Part shown: positions 1-6,550 of the stretch, in pieces
Numbering within the stretch: the first letter of the stretch is position 1
Layout: each line of letters starts with the position of its first letter
Source: a virus
Direction: 5' to 3' (one strand)
DNA length: 28,872 nucleotides
IMG/VR virus record: IMGVR_UViG_3300046321_000163
Location: 1 to 28,872 of that record
Made by a program: the position numbers and the translations under genes
Notes under the pieces: generated by a model
The model's input: the letters and a program-made list of their open reading frames with translations, nothing else
Told to the model about the DNA's origin: nothing
Databases searched by the model: none

Positions 1-1336
1 ATCTACGACTACCACCTTCACTACCTAACTCCTCTGTAAAAAATGACTTTTCAATAGCTCTTGCTGTTGGAAGCGATTTGCGAGTATTTGGTTGATTATT
101 GAATTTATTGATGTCACTTTTCACATTCTCCATCGTCTCAGTCAAAACCTCAATCATTTCAAGAGCTTTTGTCAAAGCAGTATTATTTGCCGACGTTTCA
201 TCCAAAGTAGCTTTTTGCAACTGACCAACAGCAGTAAATTTACTACCGTCAAGTTGACGTTCAGCAATCTTTTCAACGATATCCACCATACGATCAAGTT
301 TAGCATTGAGTAAATCGCTAATCGCCTTAATCAAAGCAGAATCACCTACAACAGTCGCAACCTCGACGATTGGATCAATAACTGGATCTGTTTCAATGAT
401 TTCTTCGGTAGTGATATCTACTGCTGATTGAGCGACATCTAAAAGCTCCATTGCTTTTTGAATATCTTGTAGCGTAAAACCGTTATTATCAGTCTTCATA
501 ATACTTTTGATTAAATTGTAATAACTTTGAGTTTCGTCGATCGAGTAATTCGCATCAAGTAACGATTTGAAAAACTCGCCTTTGGTAATCTCCTTTAATA
601 ATGTAAAGTTAGCATCATCACTAAATATATCCAACAAAGGATATGTCCGTTTTTTCTTTTTCTTATCTTTTGGGGAACTTTTAATCATTTCTCCATTAAC
701 ATGCTCAAGAATTAGTGGTTTGGCACTTTCTGTGGTCATTGATTTACGGATTGTTAATTCACCGTTAACGTATTGAAAAATACGATCATTATCACGAACA
801 GCAAAATCAGCAACTACTTCATCGGCGACATCGGTATCAAACCCACCTTTAATGACATTAAGTAGCGTTTTAGGATTTTTAGGCGAAGGCGTAATTGCCA
901 ATCCCGTAATACGCGCTTTGGTTATCTTTTTAGGGTTTAATGGATCTTTCGTTAAAGCCTGTCCCTCAATGCTAAAGCCTAACTTACGGTTAGGTGAGTC
1001 TTGAAGTACTGATGCTAAATCGTAAACTTGATTAGCGACTGCACTATCAGGATACAACATAGCCTTAACGTACATTCCTTTATCGGTGACGTTAGCTTCC
1101 ATCGGTTCGCCAATAATCATTGACGGATCTTTGGTTGCTTGATGATGCCAATTGACGAAGCCACTTTTCAAAAAGTACTCTAAATCAAAACCGTTAGGAT
1201 CTAAAAACTCGCCATCACTATCCTCAACGTTAGTAGAAGCGATGCCGTCAACGATCATCGCTCTTTTACCATTTTTATCAGTAGAACCCTTTATGAAGTT
1301 TAACGGCATAAAGAATTTGAATCTGTTACTTTTCAT
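1..1336 (-). CDS. Prohead protease with scaffold-like C-terminal region (3' end cut by window edge)
   Basis: This serine protease of the prohead protease (peptidase S78-like) class probably matures the capsid by cleaving scaffold and head proteins. I translated it by hand: it starts at ATG 1336 and stays open for about 445 codons to the left edge without a stop. The N-terminal ~150 residues hold the family signature: VNWHH near residue 61 (likely catalytic His64 or 65), LGFSIEG near 119 (likely nucleophile Ser122), then the strand ITKARITGLAITPSP near 138. After residue ~205 comes a lysine-rich patch and a long, mostly helical, acidic stretch with no protease signature, which looks like a fused scaffold or delivery domain. 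Its start overlaps the end of the upstream gene by 11 bases, so the two are probably translationally coupled. The protease call is strong. The scaffold role is inferred from composition and position. Confidence 0.85.
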   Translation of the reverse strand, partial: MKSNRFKFFMPLNFIKGSTDKNGKRAMIVDGIASTNVEDSDGEFLDPNGFDLEYFLKSGFVNWHHQATKDPSMIIGEPMEANVTDKGMYVKAMLYPDSAVANQVYDLASVLQDSPNRKLGFSIEGQALTKDPLNPKKITKARITGLAITPSPKNPKTLLNVIKGGFDTDVADEVVADFAVRDNDRIFQYVNGELTIRKSMTTESAKPLILEHVNGEMIKSSPKDKKKKKRTYPLLDIFSDDANFTLLKEITKGEFFKSLLDANYSIDETQSYYNLIKSIMKTDNNGFTLQDIQKAMELLDVAQSAVDITTEEIIETDPVIDPIVEVATVVGDSALIKAISDLLNAKLDRMVDIVEKIAERQLDGSKFTAVGQLQKATLDETSANNTALTKALEMIEVLTETMENVKSDINKFNNQPNTRKSLPTARAIEKSFFTEELGSEGGSRR

Positions 1337-2921
1337 TGCTTGCTTTTTTATTTGAACGTGCATAATTTAAAAATTCTCTCGTAGTGTGTCGCTTGTAGAA
1401 CGGCAATAATTCTATTGCATCTACTCCTTGTTTTGCTTCGAAATCGTAGAACCGTCCATCTCTGTTGATAAATGAGTGATCTTCGGGCTTTTCGATACCT
1501 GCCGCTTTTAGCTGCTTTTTATATTTAGCGGTCGTTTCGTGTTCACCGCCAATCATTGGTGCAATTATCTCTGCGAAGTAATCGCAAAAACCGACATTAA
1601 ATTCACTTGGCGACAATTGACCTAAATATTCATCGGTGACGTTAGTGTCTTTTTTAATCGCCTCGTACACATCTGTCATGTGTGATGCTATTAATGCGGA
1701 TACAGCTTTTGCAGTTTGAGCGCCACTACCTTGCGTATCATCGTTTTCACTTGCGTGCTGATTTTGAGTAGCTCTTTTAGCGATTTCAGCTTGCGCTATC
1801 CTTCGCAACCCCTCATGTTGTTCACTATCATTGACGAAAGCATCTAAGTGACCGTCACTCGCTTGTGCTAATTTTTGTTCGAAGTCACTTACTGACGGCA
1901 ATGACTGCTCTTCGACTTCGTCTTTTTTGCTGTCGCCTTTAACAGCTTTTTGTATAGTGTTTTTTAACTTAGAGAGTGTGTCAATTAAAGACTGAACAGT
2001 ATTTTCATCTTGATTGCCTTCGTGATAATTTTGAAGAAATTCTCTTACGCCTATTTCGAGTTTTTTATCACTATAACCACCATTTTCGTTCCACTGAATA
2101 TATTCAAGTGCCCATTTGTCGATATCTTTCGCATTAATCCCTTTTTGAATATTGCCGTCAATATCTCTTTTCTCAACTCCATCAACTTTGTTTGTTGCGA
2201 ACCAGGTAAGTAAATCACTCATCGGCATCGCAACGCAGTAACATTCAACAAGTGCGCTTGCATTTAGTTCGATTCTCGCACCCCACTCGTGATGACCATC
2301 AAGCAAATAATAATCGCCACTAACGATAAATTTACGCTCAGGTATTGATGGTAACGATCCAATCATTGATCGAATCTTATCATCGTTCAACTCTCCCTGA
2401 GTAGGTTTTATGTCGCTAAGTTTTAATGCTATCAAGCTCACTCCCAACTGTTCATTTAAAGATGCAGCGACTAAGTCGATATTTTTTTTAGGAACTTGCG
2501 GTAATTGTTCTCTTTTATAGCCTAACGAATTTGCACAATAATTATATACTAACAATTTATCATTGTCTGTAATCACTGATGTTAATAGTGGCATCAATGC
2601 AGTCATTACTATCTGCTCGTCGTTATGTGATTTTAACAACACATCAACGTAAGCATCGTTGACAGCATTCCACTTGTTATTAACTAAATTGTTTTTATTC
2701 GCAATTTGATCGAACTGCGATTTAGCAAAAATGAAATCGTCGTGAGCCTTTTGTAGTACGTTGTCGAGCTTGTACTTCTGTACAAGTAAGTCGTAACACT
2801 TTTGTCCATTAGACTCAGTCACTTCATCTTTTTTAAATCCTATGATTTTAAAAAAGCTATTTATTGAATCGCCGATAGATTTCATAATATTAAACTTTTT
2901 AAATTGCGATGACTTTGACAT
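1326..2921 (-). CDS. Head-associated protein with ParB/sulfiredoxin-like domain and possible Cys-His-Asp C-terminal domain
   Basis: This 531-residue protein lies between portal and prohead protease. Residues ~165-235 look like a ParB/sulfiredoxin fold: a LSDIKPTQGELNDDKI segment, then a strand-turn-strand ending in DGHHEWGA (208-215), which occupies the place of the GxHR/GERR phosphate-binding motif. Residues 1-160 are helical and charged. Residues ~300-410 are low complexity and probably linker. The C-terminal ~100 residues contain GFCDYFAE (Cys446), DHSFINRDGRFYD (His482, Asp493) and an EAKQGV tail, an order reminiscent of papain- or transglutaminase-like domains. The first call rests on motif recognition and the second is speculative. 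The start at 2921 follows the portal stop by 14 bases; Met13, with an A/T-rich leader, is an alternative. The role could be minor capsid protein, ejected protein or head-assembly factor. Confidence 0.6.
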   Translation of the reverse strand: MSKSSQFKKFNIMKSIGDSINSFFKIIGFKKDEVTESNGQKCYDLLVQKYKLDNVLQKAHDDFIFAKSQFDQIANKNNLVNNKWNAVNDAYVDVLLKSHNDEQIVMTALMPLLTSVITDNDKLLVYNYCANSLGYKREQLPQVPKKNIDLVAASLNEQLGVSLIALKLSDIKPTQGELNDDKIRSMIGSLPSIPERKFIVSGDYYLLDGHHEWGARIELNASALVECYCVAMPMSDLLTWFATNKVDGVEKRDIDGNIQKGINAKDIDKWALEYIQWNENGGYSDKKLEIGVREFLQNYHEGNQDENTVQSLIDTLSKLKNTIQKAVKGDSKKDEVEEQSLPSVSDFEQKLAQASDGHLDAFVNDSEQHEGLRRIAQAEIAKRATQNQHASENDDTQGSGAQTAKAVSALIASHMTDVYEAIKKDTNVTDEYLGQLSPSEFNVGFCDYFAEIIAPMIGGEHETTAKYKKQLKAAGIEKPEDHSFINRDGRFYDFEAKQGVDAIELLPFYKRHTTREFLNYARSNKKASNEK

Positions 2922-2935
2922 TTGTTAGTTTGTAG

Positions 2936-4492
2936 TTAATTATATAATGGATTGTCTTGCTGCAACTGTTGATCGGTTGAAAGATCTTCTTGTTGTGCAT
3001 TTGGATCCTGTTGTTGCTGAGCTGTATCTGCTGCTACCTGATCTGCCGCATTCTTAGCTTGAAGCCAAATACCATTCAAAATCAAATCGTCCTTATCGAT
3101 TGAGTCAGGTAAGCCGTATTTACGACGAATCTCTTTATATCCCATGAATGATCCAACTTTCTGAATATCAAGCGTTACTTGACTTGCTTCTGTCTCAGAG
3201 TCTAATCCAACGAACGCTAACTCAAAGTCAGGATTGATTGGGTTAATGATGTACTTGTTAAGTTTCGCAGCATAAAATTTTAGTAACGGCTTTAATCCTT
3301 TATCTCTGCTATATTTCAAGTCAGCAGCGTTATTGCTTTCAAACAGCGGCTTATTATCGTTACCTCCACCGTTACTAATCTTAAAACCAATTTCATCAGG
3401 TGATATCTTATATTCAGCACAAGCGACTTGAATTAAATACTCTTGCCACTTAGTAAACTGCATGTCAGTATTGTTCATTTGAAGATTGATCCACTCCATT
3501 TCGTTCGCACGAATAACAGGAGTGCGGTGTGCATTATTGACACCTGCAATCATCGACATCCATTGTTGACGAAACTCAGCTAATCGAGGCTCTGAAACAG
3601 ATTCAGCAACCTTCAAAATACCCTTAGGTGCTGCACCCTGACTAAAAAACGAACCATTGTACTTATCACCAAACAGCATCCACGTAACGTGATTAATCAA
3701 AATCTCCAATTCAGACTTTCCGTATCCGTTTGAATGAATATTACTGGTTGGATTACGAATACCCATGCAAAGTTCCCATGGATAAAATTCAGCCATAACC
3801 GTTTCATCAAGAACTTGGCAATAAGATGGTGTATATCCGTACATCCTTTGCTTATCACTCGACATAGCATCATCAATGCTATCACTAAGTCTAAACGTTG
3901 CAGCATCAGTCGCTAAATACTCAACTGGCGTTCCTTTTCTATCACGAATTATCTCGAATGTCATTTGATCCATAGCGAGTGAATCAAATATCACTTTTCT
4001 TGTAAATGTGTCAAAATCATCTCCATGCCATTTGTTTGCATCTACACCACAATTTAAAACAAACGATGTTAAATCCTCAGCAATATATTCATCTCGCTTA
4101 GTCATTTTATCAGCGTCCTTTTTTTTGCGGATTACAAACCCTACATCGTACTTAGATTTTTGCGGTTCACAAAAACTCGCCACTTGATCAACTCGGGTAG
4201 TGATAATTGAATGAATAATTGGTGTATAAGCCATTCTTCGTAAGGTGCCGTAAGATGCAGATTTGCGAGGATGTTTATATTCGAGATTGTTTGCAAAATC
4301 TATTGGATCAATTAATAGCGACTTTTGGTTTGTTGACACTCTTTTTGAAATATCATCAACAAGCTGTTGAGCCTTCATTAACGTAACAGGATCATTCGAC
4401 TGCATAGCCTTCCATGCAAGCTGAATTTGTTCTTCTTTGAGCATTTCTTGCCACTGAGCATTTTCCTGTATTTGATTAATTATCGTACTCAT
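2936..4492 (-). CDS. Portal protein
   Basis: The 518-residue portal forms the dodecameric ring at one capsid vertex through which DNA is packaged and ejected and to which the neck attaches. It resembles portals of SPO1/Twort-type myoviruses. Visible landmarks are the N-terminal TPIIHSIITTRVDQVASF helix region, the FYPWELCMGIRNP strand, GYGKSELEILINHVTWML (stem region), FSQGAAPKGIL, and a ISPDEIGFKISNGGG segment before the C-terminal crown. The last ~40 residues are Gln/Asp-rich and probably disordered. Length is close to the ~560 residues usual for the family. It begins 8 bases after the upstream unknown gene, with the A/T-rich leader common here, and is followed by the ParB-like gene and the protease, as expected for a head module. 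Confidence 0.88.
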   Translation of the reverse strand: MSTIINQIQENAQWQEMLKEEQIQLAWKAMQSNDPVTLMKAQQLVDDISKRVSTNQKSLLIDPIDFANNLEYKHPRKSASYGTLRRMAYTPIIHSIITTRVDQVASFCEPQKSKYDVGFVIRKKKDADKMTKRDEYIAEDLTSFVLNCGVDANKWHGDDFDTFTRKVIFDSLAMDQMTFEIIRDRKGTPVEYLATDAATFRLSDSIDDAMSSDKQRMYGYTPSYCQVLDETVMAEFYPWELCMGIRNPTSNIHSNGYGKSELEILINHVTWMLFGDKYNGSFFSQGAAPKGILKVAESVSEPRLAEFRQQWMSMIAGVNNAHRTPVIRANEMEWINLQMNNTDMQFTKWQEYLIQVACAEYKISPDEIGFKISNGGGNDNKPLFESNNAADLKYSRDKGLKPLLKFYAAKLNKYIINPINPDFELAFVGLDSETEASQVTLDIQKVGSFMGYKEIRRKYGLPDSIDKDDLILNGIWLQAKNAADQVAADTAQQQQDPNAQQEDLSTDQQLQQDNPLYN

Positions 4493-4500
4493 CGTTATAT

Positions 4501-5232
4501 TTAAAAACTAAGTGCCACTAATTGAGAAAGTGTTAAGTTGTAAGTTTTAGTATCACTAATATTGCGATATATAGTTTCCATTATCTTGCAATCAAAAGCC
4601 ATATCACAATATTTTTCACAATAATCATTATATCGTTGAAGGTTGATTTTTACGTTAAGTTGTTGCGGCATAGCAGGTTGTTCTGAAATGTAAGGTGCGG
4701 AACAGTCTTCACTAACATGTAACGAATACGTCTTATTCATTGAGCTATCATCGTGAGTACGAATCTGATCCCAAGAAAACCGTTTAGGTAAATTAGGCAC
4801 TACCAATGAACAATCTCTCCATTTATAATCGTTACAATTATCACCAGGAATAACTCCAATATCATTAATCAGCGATTTCATATCATCAATATATAGCGAC
4901 ATCTTTTTATGATAATCAGCCATTGTTTGGGTGATTTGAAATTTAATATCAGCTCCTGACTTTTCAGTCAAAAACCGCTCATTATCAAATTGATAATTGA
5001 TTGCTTTAAAAAACAAATTAGTTGATTCGACACCAATCAGCAGTGCTTTCGTTAATTCGTTAGTGCGATGTAGTTGAATGAAAGTGTCATCGCCAACGCA
5101 ATAAAGTGACGTTAACTGCCTGTTAGCGCCACTTACTATTGAATTTGCATTATATGGATCTTTAAGAACCTCTAATTGAACTGACTTAAAGAATTCGTTA
5201 ATACCTTTTGTATTGAATATAGTAGGTCTCAT
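4501..5232 (-). CDS. Unknown 243-residue protein upstream of portal
   Basis: I do not recognise this protein. It has no signal peptide or membrane segment. The first ~150 residues look alpha-helical and include ADYHKKMSLYIDDMKSLIND. The second half has five to six cysteines (DNCNDYKWRDC, SEDCSAPY, YNDYCEKYCDMAFDC), enough for a metal site, though the spacing fits no family I know. It is the first gene after a TATCTTTA promoter-like element and sits 8 bases upstream of the portal start, so it is probably co-expressed with portal. A role in head assembly or DNA packaging would fit the position, but nothing in the sequence proves it; a small terminase has not been excluded. Confidence 0.6.
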   Translation of the reverse strand: MRPTIFNTKGINEFFKSVQLEVLKDPYNANSIVSGANRQLTSLYCVGDDTFIQLHRTNELTKALLIGVESTNLFFKAINYQFDNERFLTEKSGADIKFQITQTMADYHKKMSLYIDDMKSLINDIGVIPGDNCNDYKWRDCSLVVPNLPKRFSWDQIRTHDDSSMNKTYSLHVSEDCSAPYISEQPAMPQQLNVKINLQRYNDYCEKYCDMAFDCKIMETIYRNISDTKTYNLTLSQLVALSF

Positions 5233-5259
5233 ATCTTATTGTCTTTATTTGCTAAATGA

Positions 5260-5291
5260 TAAAGATAGTATGGTTATGATGATTTTGCTAA
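5260..5291 (-). promoter_or_regulatory. Candidate promoter for the portal-protease unit
   Basis: On the minus strand, TATCTTTA (5267-5260) repeats exactly the -7 element found in the duplicated cassette and before the 25.7-kb membrane gene. The upstream element is weak: TTA instead of TTG, 21 bases away. The -7 box ends 28 bases before the ATG at 5232. This is the only intergenic gap of useful size upstream of the portal block, so it is a plausible start for that transcript. Confidence 0.45.
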
Positions 5292-5311
5292 AAACACAAT
5301 AGCCAAATTCA

Positions 5312-6022
5312 CTAAATCTTTTTCAAAGCAAAATATGTAGAGACCGCTGTTACAATTGTCGTTATCCATGTAAACCACTTTTTCGATTTAGTTCGTTTCG
5401 TAGCGTATGAATAAGTGTATGAGGGAAGTAGCTTATTATCACTTGTTATTGTAAGTAAAGTCATCACACTATCCTTCGTTACGCTATCTTTTTTAGCGAC
5501 CTGTAACTCAGCGTCGATTTGCAAACTTTTTAGTATCAACTCACCTTTGATTAAGGCAATTTTAAGATTGAAATCTGAACTGTCTATTTGGAACGATGTA
5601 GTGTCAGAAATAACATAATATCCACCATTAACAGTATCATTAAGAACTGCGATAAAAATCGAATCGTGAATAGTCGTTTTATTGAATTTAAGATCCTCGA
5701 CAAGTGCTTTGTAATTGGCAATTGTAACCGAATCATTACGACTGATTACTTTAATTGAATTTTTGTTCGCAATTAAAATGTTAACGGCGTTTCGTTGAAG
5801 CTCGGATACGTTGGATCTTAACGAACTGATCACATTTTGTAATGAATCAGCTTTGATGACGTCGACAACAACTTTCGTTAACGGAGTCGCATCAATTGTA
5901 TCAAGTGTGTCGACTAAGTTGGATAGATTATTAGATGATTGTTTTTTTAAAAGACAATAGCCAGATCCAAGTACTAATAATGCGAGAATAAATACTGGTG
6001 TTATTTTTAATAAACTTTTCAT
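5312..6022 (-). CDS. Membrane protein with N- and C-terminal membrane segments, spanin-like
   Basis: This 236-residue protein has a hydrophobic N-terminal segment (about residues 8-25, VFILALLVLGSGYCLL) and a second at the extreme C-terminus (about 213-233, WFTWITTIVTAVSTYFAL) preceded by KRTKSKK. Between them is a soluble region rich in Ser, Asp, Val and Ile with coiled-coil-like stretches. A long periplasm-sized region tethered at both ends is what a one-gene spanin would look like. Cys23 has no good lipobox around it (SGYC), so lipoprotein anchoring is not supported. No endolysin or holin is visible next to it. It ends with TAG, showing that TAG is a real stop here. Lysis function is inferred; a membrane-anchored structural or superinfection protein is possible. 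Confidence 0.6.
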   Translation of the reverse strand: MKSLLKITPVFILALLVLGSGYCLLKKQSSNNLSNLVDTLDTIDATPLTKVVVDVIKADSLQNVISSLRSNVSELQRNAVNILIANKNSIKVISRNDSVTIANYKALVEDLKFNKTTIHDSIFIAVLNDTVNGGYYVISDTTSFQIDSSDFNLKIALIKGELILKSLQIDAELQVAKKDSVTKDSVMTLLTITSDNKLLPSYTYSYATKRTKSKKWFTWITTIVTAVSTYFALKKI

Positions 6023-6064
6023 AGATAATATTTTTAAATTTGTTTGGTAATAATTCAGTTAATT

Positions 6065-6481
6065 TTATTCATTATGTTGCCTCCAAACATGCTCAAGATC
6101 CTCTCGAGCCCATTGAGATGCTTGTTGTTCACCTCTTTCAGTTTTTTGATTTAATCCCTCCTCTTTCGCTATCTGTTTACGCATTTTATGATAATACTTC
6201 TCGATATGTTTTGGTAAATTAACATCATTACCATTCTCATCTTCACCATGGTGAACAGCATGAGAAAATTCTTTAGCGGAATTAAATTGGGTACTATAAT
6301 GTTTCAGTGATTTAGTTTCGTGATCGTAGATAGGTTTTCCACTTTTCGTATGGCCGATTACTTTTCCGCCTTTTGATCCTTCGCCGCCTTTTTCAAAGGT
6401 CGCGGTGGTGGAAAGTGTTAGGTTGTTGACGAAACCTTTTTCGATTGGTGTACCGGCGAAGTCTTTTAAACTGATTTCCAT
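6065..6481 (-). CDS. Small accessory protein with a Gly-Lys linker motif, cargo-type gene
   Basis: This 138-residue hydrophilic protein begins MEISLKDFAGTP, followed by a Gly/Lys-rich stretch and KVIGHTKSGKPIYD near residue 40, a motif I associate with variable phage accessory proteins. The rest is charged and His-rich (HAVHHGED near 75; a helical Lys/Glu tail ending WRQHNE). No catalytic motif is clear. It sits directly behind a copy of the duplicated promoter cassette, whose predicted transcript would have a very short leader. A relic with the same first 12 codons lies at 8939-9001, so this start has been copied within the genome. This argues that the gene is an independently expressed cargo (moron) gene rather than a core structural gene. 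Function unknown. Confidence 0.65.
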   Translation of the reverse strand: MEISLKDFAGTPIEKGFVNNLTLSTTATFEKGGEGSKGGKVIGHTKSGKPIYDHETKSLKHYSTQFNSAKEFSHAVHHGEDENGNDVNLPKHIEKYYHKMRKQIAKEEGLNQKTERGEQQASQWAREDLEHVWRQHNE

Positions 6482-6497
6482 ATTTTTGAATATTTTT
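6445..6497. repeat. Leader plus gene-start repeat, full-gene copy
   Basis: These 53 bases match 8965-9017 with one difference (6482 versus 9002). They cover the leader and the first 12 codons (MEISLKDFAGTP) of the accessory gene. Here the reading frame continues into a full gene; in the other copy it stops after 20 codons. Confidence 0.9.
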
Positions 6498-6546
6498 GAT
6501 AAAGATACTCGTTTTGTTTAAAATTAGCAACAGGATGGTGTTTATT
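6484..6546. repeat. Promoter-leader repeat, copy A
   Basis: These 63 bases match 24508-24570 with a single difference (6536 versus 24560). The copy fills the space between the tail-fibre stop and the accessory gene start at 6481. Its left part (6484-6497) also belongs to a second repeat shared with 8965-9017, so copy A joins the two partial copies. It contains the promoter at 6500-6530. Confidence 0.9.
6500..6530 (-). promoter_or_regulatory. Bacteroidota-type promoter (cassette copy A)
   Basis: Minus strand: TTG (6530-6528), a 20-base spacer, then TATCTTTA (6507-6500), close to the TTG / TAnnTTTG consensus of Bacteroidota vegetative promoters. Expected transcription start is near 6493, about 12 bases before the ATG at 6481. 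An identical promoter lies in copy C at 24524-24554. Confidence 0.7.
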
Positions 6547-6550
6547 GTAA

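Noticed and set aside
3697-3906. Second minus-strand frame inside the portal gene
   Set aside because: The portal frame covers the same bases with clear family motifs; the alternative product shows no protein-like pattern.
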